Shown: positions 24,116 through 33,837 of the stretch, piece after piece | How the letters are laid out: every line of letters begins with the position of its first letter | Numbering within the stretch: the stretch's first letter is position 1 | DNA from: Chungangia koreensis | GTDB taxonomy: Bacteria; Bacillota; Bacilli; Bacillales_A; Planococcaceae | NCBI RefSeq assembly: GCF_042651785.1 | Contig: NZ_JBHSEC010000019.1 | Coordinates: 372,001 to 436,000 of the forward strand | DNA: 64,000 bases | Direction: 5' to 3' | Notes under the pieces: generated by a model | What the model was told of the DNA's origin: nothing | The model's input: only the letters and a program-made list of their open reading frames with translations | Database searches by the model: none | Made by a program: the position numbers and the translations under genes

Positions 24116-24832
24116 TCATTTCTTTTCAGTCAAAAATATTGGCTCATTTTTTTCATTTACTGTATATGGCAGAGAATATGCAGGTACTACCGGGTACTTT
24201 TCGGTGAGGAGATACCTAATATCCTCACCTGTTTTTACATTCGGCTTGTCCTCTGTAAGGATCCGATTCAATTCTATGGAATAGTCGACATAGATTGTAC
24301 CGTCCCCTGTTATCACGAGGGGCAGTTCGACATTGGAGTATGGACTTGGTACCGTCTGTTCCTTCTTGTAACCCATCATTTCATAATTCAGCTTATACAC
24401 ATTGTCTACGATCACATCTGAAATAGGTGCGAATCCATTTACTCCTTTTCGGATGTTTAGTTCTCGGATTTTTTCCGCTGTTCTTAGATCGACAAGCTTA
24501 ACCGTAGGATTTTCCTCTACATCCATTAGCACATACTGATAGATCCCTCCGTTTTCAAACGCATTGGAAGGGATTTTTTCTGTATATGCAGGTACAATTT
24601 TAGAGAACTCAATGGGATACTTGATGAATTGATCTGTTTCCATATCTCTTGTCTTAATAGGTAAAAGCCCGCCTGTCGCCTCCTGGTAGCGATTTACTGC
24701 AGACTGTACTGTATTCAACTGGTCCTCATATGGAATCTGATTTTCCGCCTTTTGTTCATTGGGGTACATACAACCGGATAAAATCGTCAACATGACAGAT
24801 AAAGAAATGAAAAATTTCAACTTATTGGCCAT
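24116..24832 (-). CDS. yphF: Putative lipoprotein YphF
   Basis: Secreted lipoprotein of 238 residues. The N-terminus (charged MANKLK, hydrophobic core, lipobox LSGC with Cys21) is a clear type II signal. The mature part shows no enzyme motif I recognise; it fits the YphF family found next to spoIVA, gpsA and der in Bacillales. It starts 6 bases after the yphE stop. Function unknown. Confidence 0.75.
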   Translation of the reverse strand: MANKLKFFISLSVMLTILSGCMYPNEQKAENQIPYEDQLNTVQSAVNRYQEATGGLLPIKTRDMETDQFIKYPIEFSKIVPAYTEKIPSNAFENGGIYQYVLMDVEENPTVKLVDLRTAEKIRELNIRKGVNGFAPISDVIVDNVYKLNYEMMGYKKEQTVPSPYSNVELPLVITGDGTIYVDYSIELNRILTEDKPNVKTGEDIRYLLTEKYPVVPAYSLPYTVNEKNEPIFLTEKK

Positions 24833-24838
24833 CTGTCA

Positions 24839-25051
24839 TCACCTTCCTGTCGGTCCGCTAAACACGATATATACCATGGAAAAGAAAGCAAAGATTAATA
24901 ATAGGTAAGCAGGTACAGCAAAAAGGAATTTCAATAATCTATTGTTTATTTTATAGCGGCTCGCATAGATCAGGAACATGGAAAACACCATTGCTCCCAT
25001 GGCATAAAAAGAAAGCCACATTTTGTCCATTGATGACACAGCATTGTCCAC
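24839..25051 (-). CDS. yphE: DUF2768 small membrane protein YphE
   Basis: Protein of 70 residues with two hydrophobic segments (about 10-27 and 39-64) and a basic hinge ASRYKINNRLLKF between them. Matches the DUF2768/YphE family by size, position and the MWLSFYAMG start of the first helix. It lies between gpsA and yphF as in B. subtilis. Function unknown. Confidence 0.75.
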   Translation of the reverse strand: MDNAVSSMDKMWLSFYAMGAMVFSMFLIYASRYKINNRLLKFLFAVPAYLLLIFAFFSMVYIVFSGPTGR

Positions 25052-25075
25052 CTTTCTTTCATTCGGACAGAAAAA

Positions 25076-26092
25076 TCAAAAGAATAATTCTTCCATTTCT
25101 TGTTTTTTCATACGAAGCATCAACTTGTCCACTGCATCTTTGGGATGTTGACCCTCGAAAAGCACTTTATATAGTGCTTGGGTAATCGGCATTGGCACAT
25201 CATATTCGAGTGATAGCTGTTGGGCAGCCTTTGTAGTCCGGACACCTTCAACCACCATTCCAACCATTTCCAATGCTTCTTCAAGAGAATGTCCCTTCCC
25301 TAAGAGACTACCTGCCTTCCAGTTTCTCGAGTGGACACTGGTGCAGGTTGCAATCAAATCTCCAAGGCCAGTTAAGCCGGAAAATGTTAAAGGTTGTGCA
25401 CCCATTTTTACGCCGAGTCTAGAAATTTCTGCAAGGCCGCGAGTAATCAATGCGGCCTTTGCATTATCGCCATATCCAAGACCATCTACAATACCGGCTG
25501 CCAACCCAATCACATTCTTTAAGGCACCGCCAATTTCAACACCGATTACATCACTATTCGTATACACCCGTAAATACTGATTCATAAAAAGATCCTGAAC
25601 AAACTCGGCCATTTCCAAATTTTCGCAAGCTGCCGTAACGGTAGTTGGATGCTTCAATACAACCTCCTCGGCATGACTCGGTCCGGAAAGAACGACTAAA
25701 TCACGGATTCGTTCTTCAGAGATCTCTTCACGGATGATTTCGGAAATCCTTTTAAGCGAATCAGGCTCTATTCCCTTTGAAATGTGAATGAGGAGAACCC
25801 GTTTCTTCAACAAACTATTCAATTCTTTACAGACTTCACGAATCGCCTTAGTCGGAACTCCGATCACTATAACAGAAGAGTGCTCCGTTGCCTCGACTAG
25901 TGAATGTGTAGCCTGCAAATTCGAGGGAAGTTCGGTACCGGGCAAATATTGCCTGTTTGTATGGTGTGTATTAATTTCATCGCTTTGTTCTTTCCTTCTT
26001 GTCCATAGCAGACTGTCATGGCCATTTTCAGCCAAAACAGCCGCTAAGGCTGTCCCCCAACTACCTGCACCAAGTACAGTTATTTTCTCCAT
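25076..26092 (-). CDS. gpsA: Glycerol-3-phosphate dehydrogenase [NAD(P)+]
   Basis: Reduces dihydroxyacetone phosphate to sn-glycerol 3-phosphate for phospholipids. The 338-residue protein has the Rossmann motif GAGSWG (8-13), the ISKGIEPDSLKR segment (about 110-121) and the active-site lysine in EIGGALKNVIGLAAG (about 185-199). It lies 21 bases after der. A plsC-type acyltransferase that may use its product lies 3 kb upstream. Confidence 0.96.
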   Translation of the reverse strand: MEKITVLGAGSWGTALAAVLAENGHDSLLWTRRKEQSDEINTHHTNRQYLPGTELPSNLQATHSLVEATEHSSVIVIGVPTKAIREVCKELNSLLKKRVLLIHISKGIEPDSLKRISEIIREEISEERIRDLVVLSGPSHAEEVVLKHPTTVTAACENLEMAEFVQDLFMNQYLRVYTNSDVIGVEIGGALKNVIGLAAGIVDGLGYGDNAKAALITRGLAEISRLGVKMGAQPLTFSGLTGLGDLIATCTSVHSRNWKAGSLLGKGHSLEEALEMVGMVVEGVRTTKAAQQLSLEYDVPMPITQALYKVLFEGQHPKDAVDKLMLRMKKQEMEELFF

Positions 26093-26113
26093 AATCCGTT
26101 CATCCTTTCAACC

Positions 26114-27424
26114 TTAAGTACGAGCCCGCGTAATGATCCGAATCGGTGTCCCTTCAAAATCGAAAGCTTCCCTAATCCGGTTTTCCAGGAATCGTTCGTA
26201 GGAGAAATGCATCAATTCCGGATCATTGACAAACACAACAAAAGTCGGCGGTTTTACGGAAACTTGAGTAGTGTAGTAAAGGCGTAGCCTTCTGCCCTTA
26301 TCTGTCGGTGCAGGATTCATAGCTACCGCATCCTCAATAACTTCGTTCAAGACGCTCGACTGAACTCTCATCGAGTGATTTTCACTAACCCGGTTAATAA
26401 CAGGTAAAAGAGCATGTACACGTTGCTTCGTTTTAGCTGATACAAAAACAATAGGTGCGTATTCGAGGAAACGAAAATGCTCACGTATTTCCTTCGTTAC
26501 TTTATTCATTGTCTTTTCGTCTTTCTCTACAATATCCCATTTGTTATAGACAATAATTACTGCCTTTCCTGCTTCATGGGCATAGCCGGCAATTTTCTTA
26601 TCTTGTTCTTGAATTCCTTCTTCCCCATTTAGGACGACCAAGACTACATCAGAACGCTCAATTGCACGTAAAGCTCGCAGGACACTGTATTTTTCGGTCG
26701 TTTCATATACTTTTCCTTTTTTCCTCATTCCGGCAGTGTCGATAATGACATATTCTTGTTCTTCATACGTATAAGAGGTGTCAATGGCGTCTCGCGTAGT
26801 ACCGGCAACGTCACTAACAATTACGCGATCTTCTCCAAGGAATGCATTTACGAGTGAAGATTTGCCAACATTCGGACGTCCGATTAAAGAGAACTTGATG
26901 ACATCATCAGGATACTCTTGTCCTTCATCTTTCGGAAAATTCTTGGCTACCTCATCTAATAGGTCCCCAAGCCCCAATCCGTGTGAACCGGATATCGGGA
27001 ATGGATCGCCGAAACCAAGTGCGTAAAAGTCATAGATCATTTCACGCATATCTGGGTTATCGATTTTATTGACAGCTAACACGACAGGCTTTTTTGTTCG
27101 ATATAGAATTTTAGCTACAATTTCATCTGCTGACGTTACGCCTTCCCTTCCATTTGTTAGGAAGATGATGACATCCGCCTCATCCATTGCGATTTCAGCT
27201 TGCTGTCGGATCTGCTCCAAGAACGGTTCTTCTCCTATGTCAATTCCGCCAGTGTCGATAATATTGAAATCATGGGTTAACCATTCGGCGGAACTGTAAA
27301 TACGGTCCCGAGTTACTCCTGGTATATCTTCTACGATTGACACACGTTCCCCAACGATCCGGTTGAAGATGGTCGACTTGCCGACGTTCGGCCTGCCAAC
27401 GATTGCTACTACTGGTTTTGTCAT
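26114..27424 (-). CDS. der: Ribosome assembly GTPase Der (EngA)
   Basis: Essential GTPase for 50S subunit maturation, with two tandem G domains and a C-terminal KH-like domain, 436 residues. First G domain: GRPNVGKST (10-18), DTGG, NKID. Second: GRPNVGKSS at about 183-191, DTAG, NKWD. An ATG at 27433, three codons upstream, has a ribosome site that is too close; the ATG at 27424 fits the family N-terminus (MxKPVVAIVGR), though its spacing is slightly long. Confidence 0.96.
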   Translation of the reverse strand: MTKPVVAIVGRPNVGKSTIFNRIVGERVSIVEDIPGVTRDRIYSSAEWLTHDFNIIDTGGIDIGEEPFLEQIRQQAEIAMDEADVIIFLTNGREGVTSADEIVAKILYRTKKPVVLAVNKIDNPDMREMIYDFYALGFGDPFPISGSHGLGLGDLLDEVAKNFPKDEGQEYPDDVIKFSLIGRPNVGKSSLVNAFLGEDRVIVSDVAGTTRDAIDTSYTYEEQEYVIIDTAGMRKKGKVYETTEKYSVLRALRAIERSDVVLVVLNGEEGIQEQDKKIAGYAHEAGKAVIIVYNKWDIVEKDEKTMNKVTKEIREHFRFLEYAPIVFVSAKTKQRVHALLPVINRVSENHSMRVQSSVLNEVIEDAVAMNPAPTDKGRRLRLYYTTQVSVKPPTFVVFVNDPELMHFSYERFLENRIREAFDFEGTPIRIITRART

Positions 27425-27474
27425 TCTATTCATACATCCTTCCGGCTTCTACTGTAGCATATTATACAACAAAA

Positions 27475-27500
27475 AGGATGATGGTGCGTCCCATCATCCC
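27475..27500 (-). terminator. Rho-independent terminator after ypfD
   Basis: On the - strand GGATGATGG, 6-base loop, CCATCATCC, then TTTTTG. Perfect 9-bp stem. Confidence 0.9.
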
Positions 27501-27538
27501 TCGAATCACCGTTACTATTTTACTGCTTGTGACAGTTT

Positions 27539-28684
27539 TTATTTATCAGAAAATCCTTTTAATTTATCTCCGATTACATCACTTAAAGAGAAGCCTTTGG
27601 ATTCTTCTGGAAGTTCATAGTCTTCGATAGCGGATTCGTTTTCTTTCTCAAGTAGATCCTTGATGGAAAGAGAAAGTCTTTTTTCTTCTTTGTTCACATC
27701 TAAAACTTTCACATCAACAGTTTGACCTTCTTGAAGCACTTCGTGTGGAGTTCCGATATGTTTATGAGCGATTTGAGATATGTGAACAAGTCCTTCAACA
27801 CCAGGGAACACTTCTACAAAAGCACCATAAGAGACAAGGCGTTTCACTTCGCCAGTCAATACAGAACCCTTAGGAGCCTTTTCTTCGATACCTTCCCATG
27901 GTCCTGGAAGAGTGTCTTTGATGGAAAGGGAAATTCTTTCGTTATCCCGGTCAACAGAAAGGACCTTCACTTTAACCGCTTGGCCTTCTTTCACTACATC
28001 TTCCACTTTTTCAACATGCTCATGTGAAATTTGTGAAATATGAACAAGCCCGTCCACACCGCCAAGGTCGACAAATGCTCCAAAGGATGCTATTCGTTGA
28101 ACAGTCCCATCGATTACATCGCCTGGATTAATACTGTCCAATACCTCATCTTTACGAGATTCTTTTTGTGCCTCAAGAACAGCTCGATGCGACAGGATCA
28201 AACGATTTTTTTCTTTGTCCATTTCAACAATCTTAAATGTCATAGTTCGGCCTTTATAGTCATCGAAGGTTTCAACAAAATGATCTTCGACTAGTGAAGC
28301 AGGTACAAAGCCTCGTACTCCTAAGTCGACTACAAGTCCACCTTTTACTACGTCTTTCACTTCGGCCTCAATTACTTCACCGGATTCAAATTTCTCAGTC
28401 AATGAATCCCATGCCTGTTCAGCATCTACTTTCCGTTTAGAAAGAACAAAATTTTCGTCTTCCACTTTTGTAATGACCAGATCAAGCTCATCGCCGACTG
28501 CCACAACATCCGATGCCTTTTCGACATGTAAGCTGGACAATTCACTGATAGGGACTATTCCATCAAATGGAGCGCCATCGATTGTGACGACTACCGCTTT
28601 ATCCTCGATTTTCTCAACTCGGCCCTGAACTCGGGTACCTTCATTAAATTCTTGGTTTTCCATCATGTTCATTTCCTCAGACAT
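27539..28684 (-). CDS. ypfD: S1 RNA-binding domain protein YpfD (RpsA-like)
   Basis: Protein of 381 residues with four consecutive S1 domains (roughly 13-85, 100-165, 182-252 and 268-340), each with the recurring G-x-V-x-V-(D/F)-x-G-(V/A)-x-G-x-(V/L)-x-S pattern, for example GAFVDLGGVDGLVHISQ. It is homologous to part of ribosomal protein S1, though in Bacillales it is not a stable ribosomal subunit. An acidic stretch lies near the C-terminus (ENESAIEDYELPEES). It lies between the cmk/plsC pair and der. Confidence 0.9.
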   Translation of the reverse strand: MSEEMNMMENQEFNEGTRVQGRVEKIEDKAVVVTIDGAPFDGIVPISELSSLHVEKASDVVAVGDELDLVITKVEDENFVLSKRKVDAEQAWDSLTEKFESGEVIEAEVKDVVKGGLVVDLGVRGFVPASLVEDHFVETFDDYKGRTMTFKIVEMDKEKNRLILSHRAVLEAQKESRKDEVLDSINPGDVIDGTVQRIASFGAFVDLGGVDGLVHISQISHEHVEKVEDVVKEGQAVKVKVLSVDRDNERISLSIKDTLPGPWEGIEEKAPKGSVLTGEVKRLVSYGAFVEVFPGVEGLVHISQIAHKHIGTPHEVLQEGQTVDVKVLDVNKEEKRLSLSIKDLLEKENESAIEDYELPEESKGFSLSDVIGDKLKGFSDK

Positions 28685-28785
28685 ATGTAATCCTCCTTCT
28701 AAAGGTTCCTGCTCTTATTTCTATTTTATGCGAATGCATAGATAAAAACAAAATATTACACTTTTACTGTTACCCTGATTATGGA

Positions 28786-29367
28786 TTATTTATGCTTCTT
28801 TAATAATTCTGCAATATTTCCCATGATGATTTCAGTTACCTCCTCGGAGGAGGCTTTCCTTTCCCGATAAGGTTTAATATCAATCGGCTTTCCGTAAATC
28901 ACCTTTAATCGGCGGAATGGTTTGTATGGTCCAATAATCGCACACGGCACAACATCTGCATCTCCACGTAAAGCAAAAAAGCCAGCCCCTGAGAAGGCCT
29001 TTCCCAATTCCCCTGTTTTGTTCCTGGTACCCTCTGGGAAAAGGCCGACCACATTCCCCTCTTTTAACAGTTTGATAGCCATTCGAAGAGCATCACGGTC
29101 GCTCATCCCTCGCTTAACCGGAAATGCGTTAAGTCCAGGCAACAACTTCTTCAAGACCGGAACGTTAAACAATTCTCCTTTTGCCATGAAATGCACTGGG
29201 CGGGGAGCAGTAATCCCCACAACAGGCGGATCTAAATTATCGATATGATTGGCGCAAATGAGAATTCCGCCCTCTTTCGGAAAATGTTCAAGACCAATAA
29301 TTTCGAAACGATACACAGGTTTCAAAATGCCATAAACAAAACCTTTTGCAAATTGATAAAGATTCAT
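28786..29367 (-). CDS. plsC: 1-acyl-sn-glycerol-3-phosphate acyltransferase (PlsC type)
   Basis: Membrane-associated acyltransferase that makes phosphatidic acid from lysophosphatidic acid. The 193-residue protein has the catalytic NHIDNLD (40-46, HX4D motif) and the substrate-binding FPEGTR (110-115). The N-terminal hydrophobic helix anchors it. Its start overlaps the cmk stop by 4 bases, so the two are translationally coupled. Confidence 0.92.
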   Translation of the reverse strand: MNLYQFAKGFVYGILKPVYRFEIIGLEHFPKEGGILICANHIDNLDPPVVGITAPRPVHFMAKGELFNVPVLKKLLPGLNAFPVKRGMSDRDALRMAIKLLKEGNVVGLFPEGTRNKTGELGKAFSGAGFFALRGDADVVPCAIIGPYKPFRRLKVIYGKPIDIKPYRERKASSEEVTEIIMGNIAELLKKHK

Positions 29368-30044
29368 GCTCGTTCGATCCTTTCTCTTGCTAAACGGATT
29401 ATTTCACCGGCAGCCTGCTCAATTGTCATCCGGGTCGTATCTATATAAATCGCGTCTTCCGCTTTTTTCAACGGTGATACTTCCCGTTCACTATCCATTT
29501 TGTCACGAAGTTCAATTTCTTGTTGCAACACTTCTATGGAGGAAGGGATTCCACGCTTTTCATTTTCAAGCTGCCTTCTTTTAGCCCGTTCCTCTACCGA
29601 GGCGGACATGAAAATTTTCAGTTCGGCATCCGGGATGACTTGTGTACCGATATCGCGACCATCCATAACAACCGAGCCATTTTTAACCATCTCTTGTTGC
29701 CGTTCCACCATGGCTTCCCTTACTTGTCGATGGCTAGCAACTTCTGAAACCGATGATGTGACCTCACGAGTACGAATATCTTCTGAGACATCCTCACCAT
29801 CAAGCAGTACTGCCTGTCCGCTCAAAGAAGGAACTAATCTGATTTCCGTCCTATTTAATAATTCAGCAAGGTCTTCTGCCTGTCCTATATTTATGTTTTC
29901 CCTGATTGCTTTATACGTTATCGCTCTATACATTGCGCCCGTGTCTATATATGTATATCCAAGCGTCTCAGCAGCAAGCTTGGCAATCGTGCTTTTTCCT
30001 GCCGCAGCAGGACCGTCGATTGCGATTCGGATACCCTTTTCCAA
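29364..30044 (-). CDS. cmk: Cytidylate kinase
   Basis: Phosphorylates CMP and dCMP. The P-loop GPAAAGKST is at 11-19 and the DGRDIGTQVIPDAELK stretch at about 147-162. The TTG at 30044 is chosen: AAAGGA lies 9 bases upstream and the product begins MEKGIRIAIDG like the B. subtilis enzyme, 226 residues. An ATG six codons upstream has no good ribosome site. It lies upstream of plsC and ypfD, as in many Bacillales. Confidence 0.94.
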   Translation of the reverse strand: MEKGIRIAIDGPAAAGKSTIAKLAAETLGYTYIDTGAMYRAITYKAIRENINIGQAEDLAELLNRTEIRLVPSLSGQAVLLDGEDVSEDIRTREVTSSVSEVASHRQVREAMVERQQEMVKNGSVVMDGRDIGTQVIPDAELKIFMSASVEERAKRRQLENEKRGIPSSIEVLQQEIELRDKMDSEREVSPLKKAEDAIYIDTTRMTIEQAAGEIIRLARERIERA

Positions 30045-30085
30045 TTCGATCAATCCTTTCATACATTCAACTTATTTTAACATAG

Positions 30086-30122
30086 AAAAAAAGGAAAAGT
30101 CCTGAAACATGAGAAGGACTCC
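30086..30122 (-). terminator. Rho-independent terminator after ypfA
   Basis: On the - strand AGTCCT, 11-base loop, AGGACTTTTCC, then seven T. Stem of six pairs, modest strength. Confidence 0.7.
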
Positions 30123-30129
30123 CACCGAT

Positions 30130-30783
30130 TCAGACTGTTCCTTTTTTGCGATTTAACAGCTGTCGTTCGAAACAGAAACGGACGATGAATTGTCGGTCCG
30201 TATCTTCAATTTCATCAAATTGCAGAGAAGCAATTTGTTTACCCGCTTTCTCCCATATCCTAATCACATTTGCTGTGGCTTTGACATACTTCAGATCACC
30301 ATTTGTGAAATGTAGAACGATTAATAATTCAATGTGATCATTTTCTCTAAAATGTACCGTCTGATTCAATAATAAGGCCATTCCACCTGCACTAATATCT
30401 TCAGCTACAAATTGAGACACGTCTCCATGGAAATTGACGGAAACATCAACCGGTGTTTCTACCCGGACATATTCTCGCCTTTGTATTTTGATCAGCTGTT
30501 CATCTCCCGGGTATGAAAGCTTGATCATTGGGATGTTTTTTCTAAGCCGTCCAAGTATTTCAGTTTTGAAGGCATATGCAGCATTCGTATTTTCTGAAAA
30601 GTTCACATGAAGCTGCGTACCTTCAAGAAAGAAAGCAGTCTTTTTTGTACTAATATGGATCGGATAATCAATCATGAAATAGTCTGCACCTTCTTCAATT
30701 TCAACAACTTTACATTTATAACGTTCCGTTGTTTCAGTGAAGGTCGTTTCGATTATTAATGTAGTACCGACTTTAAGTTTCAT
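30130..30783 (-). CDS. ypfA: PilZ-domain c-di-GMP receptor, flagellar brake YpfA (MotI)
   Basis: Two-domain protein of 217 residues: an N-terminal YcgR-type beta domain (about 5-95) and a C-terminal PilZ domain with the c-di-GMP motifs RREYVR (102-107) and DISAGG (129-134). In B. subtilis the homologue (DgrA/MotI) binds c-di-GMP and disengages the flagellar stator MotA. Both ligand motifs are intact here, so it should bind c-di-GMP. It lies between ypeB and cmk, the B. subtilis order. Confidence 0.88.
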   Translation of the reverse strand: MKLKVGTTLIIETTFTETTERYKCKVVEIEEGADYFMIDYPIHISTKKTAFFLEGTQLHVNFSENTNAAYAFKTEILGRLRKNIPMIKLSYPGDEQLIKIQRREYVRVETPVDVSVNFHGDVSQFVAEDISAGGMALLLNQTVHFRENDHIELLIVLHFTNGDLKYVKATANVIRIWEKAGKQIASLQFDEIEDTDRQFIVRFCFERQLLNRKKGTV

Positions 30784-30861
30784 TCAGTTCGCCTCAGTCA
30801 TAGAATTTCTCTTTTCATTATGTCATGAGGCGACTGAAGATTCCATATAAATTTACATTTC

Positions 30862-32154
30862 TCATTTTACGTTTTCGGATTTTAATACTTCCCCGGTTTC
30901 TGTGTCCACCATGATCCGATACGTAATTTGCTGTTCGTTTTCTTTCTTTGTAACAATAAGCTTATAACAGAGACGTTGCTCCATTTGTTCGTTTTCAGTG
31001 TAGGCAAGTTCTTCTTCCTCTACCTTAACGCCTTCATTGAAAAATGTCTTCCAGTCAAATTTATTGATTGGCTGTTCTTTCAGGTTTTCCTTTTGGATAT
31101 ACTCCATAGCGTTCATACCGAGCAGATCACCATTATCTTTTGCCACTTTAAATTGAATGGCATCCGAATAGACTTTTGCGTTGTATCGCGGCTCAACACG
31201 AACGAACGTCATATGCCATGCCGTATGATTTTCCCTTACCTCATCAAGAACAATGTCTGTAAAACCTGAATTCTGCTTAAACCGCTCCGCTAATTCTTTA
31301 ACAAGTTGCGAATCTATCCGTTTGTCTTCGTTCGGCCGTTCAAAGAGAAGGGATAACAGATTTCCTCCCTTTTGTGTGATATCTGCATAGCCAAGTCCAA
31401 CTCCATCCTGGAATTCCAGATGATAGAAAGGATAAGGTGCATCCTTTCGGCTCTCCGTAACATGGATTCTGGCATCTGCGTGGGCAGGGAAAATCTTTTT
31501 AAATACTGCTATCGCATCATTTTGTGTTATTTTTTTACCCTCCAACTGACGGAGGTCTTTCTTCTTTTGAGCATCAGATTCACTTGTCGTTAAAGGAAAA
31601 TCACTTTCCCGGTATGTCTTCAAGGTCTTCCCCATGGACTGCCAATTGTTTGAAGGCTGTTTCGACTCAATATTCGCCATCCATTTCTCAACCGATACAT
31701 CGTTTTGGAAGAATGAAGCAGTCGCCATTTCCCATTCGGTTGAAAAGTCTGAAAGATTATTGACCGTTTGCGCCATCACCTTCTGCCACTCCTCATCAGG
31801 AATTTGGCCATCAGACGTTAATTTTGCATAATTACCAAGCCTGCTTAAATAGTTCATCCATTCATTCGAAAATCCCTGGTCGAGCGGCAATGATGCAACT
31901 GAATCCCTAATTTCTGAAGACAATCTCCAAATATCCTCAAGCGGCTGCTGAATCGCTTGTTCATCTTGGAATAGTAACGTTTTCTGAACTGAATCTTTGA
32001 GGTCCGTCAACTTACCTGAAGCATCAGCCATTTCTTGCGTATACTGTCCTTGCAATAAATACGTAAGCTGTTCCTTATCCGTATTTACGGAGTTCACATA
32101 AACCAAAAGCGCTACAACTGCAAATGAAAGTACAAATAGTAAGCTTCTCATCAT
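30862..32154 (-). CDS. ypeB: Spore germination protein YpeB
   Basis: Partner of the cortex lytic enzyme SleB, needed for its stability in the dormant spore. The 430-residue protein has an N-terminal membrane anchor (about 3-20), a helical region (about 25-200) and a C-terminal part with PepSY/YPEB-type domains (IAVFKKIFPAHADARIHV and later TYRIMVDTETGEVLKSE). It lies 5 bases downstream of sleB in a bicistronic operon; in B. subtilis this pair is forespore-expressed under SigG. Confidence 0.93.
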   Translation of the reverse strand: MMRSLLFVLSFAVVALLVYVNSVNTDKEQLTYLLQGQYTQEMADASGKLTDLKDSVQKTLLFQDEQAIQQPLEDIWRLSSEIRDSVASLPLDQGFSNEWMNYLSRLGNYAKLTSDGQIPDEEWQKVMAQTVNNLSDFSTEWEMATASFFQNDVSVEKWMANIESKQPSNNWQSMGKTLKTYRESDFPLTTSESDAQKKKDLRQLEGKKITQNDAIAVFKKIFPAHADARIHVTESRKDAPYPFYHLEFQDGVGLGYADITQKGGNLLSLLFERPNEDKRIDSQLVKELAERFKQNSGFTDIVLDEVRENHTAWHMTFVRVEPRYNAKVYSDAIQFKVAKDNGDLLGMNAMEYIQKENLKEQPINKFDWKTFFNEGVKVEEEELAYTENEQMEQRLCYKLIVTKKENEQQITYRIMVDTETGEVLKSENVK

Positions 32155-32159
32155 CTACC

Positions 32160-32969
32160 TCATAAGCAAAATATATGCTGACCGATTTTTTTGATTTGCG
32201 GACGAGTCCAGATCCATTCGGATGTTGCTGTTTCGGGATTGAAATAATAAATAGCATTTTCAGTCGGATCCCATCCATTTAACGCATCAATAACGGCTTG
32301 CTTTGCCCTTTCGTTTGGAGTAAGCCAGATTTGCCCATCAGCTACAGCGGTAAATGCAAGCGGTTGGAAAATCACCTCGCTGATTGAGTTAGGAAAATCA
32401 GAATGTTCTACACGGTTCAATATGACTGCAGCTACGGCCACTTGACCTTCATAAGGCTCACCGCGTGCTTCACCATAAACTGCGTTTGCCATTAGTTGAA
32501 GATCCTTATCTGTATAACTTCCCGGAAGCTGTGCGGTATTCTTTGTACCACCTCCACCACCACCGGCATTTCGTTTAGTCACTTGTTTTTCCATAGGTGT
32601 GCCACCAAAGTGTGTGAATTTATTTCCTTCTTTTATGTTTTGTTGGACAAAATCTCGGTGGTATTTGGATACTGATACTAACTTTTCCTTTGTACCCTTA
32701 CCGGCAATCCCGTCTATTGGAAGTCCATACTGCTCTTGGAAGTTCCGAAGAGCCCAGTACGTACCATAACCAAACTTGCCGTCAATTTCTCCTGTGTAGT
32801 ATCCAACATACTGTAATCTTGCCTGTAATTCGATGACATCGTCTCCGAAAGCGCCGCGTTCGATTACCTGATCTGAAAAAGCAGTCGTCTGTTCACTTCC
32901 GGTTACACTATAGATAAAGATAGCCATAATAGACAAAAACACAATTTTTAGCTTTGCTTTCATATCCAA
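32160..32969 (-). CDS. sleB: Spore cortex-lytic enzyme SleB
   Basis: Lytic transglycosylase that degrades spore cortex peptidoglycan during germination, acting on muramic-lactam. The 269-residue protein has an N-terminal signal segment (about 1-30), a peptidoglycan-binding domain with RGAFGDDVIELQARL and DGKFGYGTYWALRNFQ (about 38-95), a linker with a run of glycines (about 131-136), and a hydrolase domain with NAVYGEARGEPYEG (catalytic Glu). A good AAGGAGG ribosome site is present. It is transcribed with ypeB. Confidence 0.95.
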   Translation of the reverse strand: MDMKAKLKIVFLSIMAIFIYSVTGSEQTTAFSDQVIERGAFGDDVIELQARLQYVGYYTGEIDGKFGYGTYWALRNFQEQYGLPIDGIAGKGTKEKLVSVSKYHRDFVQQNIKEGNKFTHFGGTPMEKQVTKRNAGGGGGGTKNTAQLPGSYTDKDLQLMANAVYGEARGEPYEGQVAVAAVILNRVEHSDFPNSISEVIFQPLAFTAVADGQIWLTPNERAKQAVIDALNGWDPTENAIYYFNPETATSEWIWTRPQIKKIGQHIFCL

Positions 32970-33049
32970 TATCCTCCTTTCACCATAGCTTGTGTAAAAA
33001 AAGGAAAAATATAAGCGATGAATAACGATGAAGATAAAATAAAGAGCAC

Positions 33050-33082
33050 AAAAAAAAGAATCTGCACAAAATACAGATTCTC
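33050..33082 (-). terminator. Rho-independent terminator of prsW
   Basis: On the - strand AGAATCTG, 9-base loop, CAGATTCT, then nine T. Confidence 0.9.
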
Positions 33083-33091
33083 TAAGACCAG

Positions 33092-33769
33092 TTATATATT
33101 CGATTCTGTTTCTTTTCTATGAAAATGAAGCGTAACGAGATGCGCGCGTTTCACTTTTTTTAAACCGAACCACCATAAGAACAACATGAACGGCACCATG
33201 AAATATAACCAAACACCTTGGGAACTTAAGATTGTATTATAAATCATATGCAATAAAAGTGGTGCGAGTAAAGCGATCAGTAAGAGTTGTTGAGGCTGGA
33301 ACGTGGAGAACTTAGCTTTCCCAATATAATAGCCCATAACCACTCCAAATAAGGCATGACTTGAAACTGGCAGTAATGCTCTAATGAATGCCGTATCCAC
33401 GCCAAATGTTACTAAGTACAAAATATTTTCAACTGTAGCAAAACCCAAGGACACACTAACCCCATAGAGTATTCCGTCATAAGGATCTTCAAAATTCACA
33501 TGCTTATAAATCGCAACGATTAAGATCAACCATTTAAAGAACTCTTCCAAACTACTTGTAAAAAGGACATTTTGAACAAAAGCTGATGAAAACGTCCCTT
33601 CCTCTTCAAAAACATATTGCAAGAACAATATCGGGAACGTCAATATTGCTCCATACAGAAATGCATGAAACAATGTCTTGGATGGTTCCCGTGCAATTTG
33701 TTTTCTTAGATAGAAGTAGCTGAATAACGCCAGCCCAGGGGCGATCGCTACTGATAAAAGTATTAGCAT
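33092..33769 (-). CDS. prsW: PrsW-family intramembrane protease
   Basis: Multi-pass membrane glutamic protease of 225 residues. The signature acidic pair is in SSLEEFFKWL and a histidine in VSSHALFGVVMG lies in a later helix, both conserved in the family. In B. subtilis PrsW performs site-1 cleavage of RsiW under envelope stress. Here the anti-sigma factor in the window is RsiX, and whether PrsW acts on it is not known. The ATG at 33769 with AAGGGGTC upstream is preferred over a frame opening ten codons earlier. Confidence 0.88.
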   Translation of the reverse strand: MLILLSVAIAPGLALFSYFYLRKQIAREPSKTLFHAFLYGAILTFPILFLQYVFEEEGTFSSAFVQNVLFTSSLEEFFKWLILIVAIYKHVNFEDPYDGILYGVSVSLGFATVENILYLVTFGVDTAFIRALLPVSSHALFGVVMGYYIGKAKFSTFQPQQLLLIALLAPLLLHMIYNTILSSQGVWLYFMVPFMLFLWWFGLKKVKRAHLVTLHFHRKETESNI

Positions 33770-33837
33770 GTTCCGACCCCTTACATGACATTTACTCAAA
33801 TTATACCATTTTGTCCGTAAGATAAGGAGGGGGCTTT

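Noticed and set aside
29500..30105. 201-codon open frame antisense to cmk
   Set aside because: It is a shadow of the cmk coding frame with no ribosome site and no recognisable motif.
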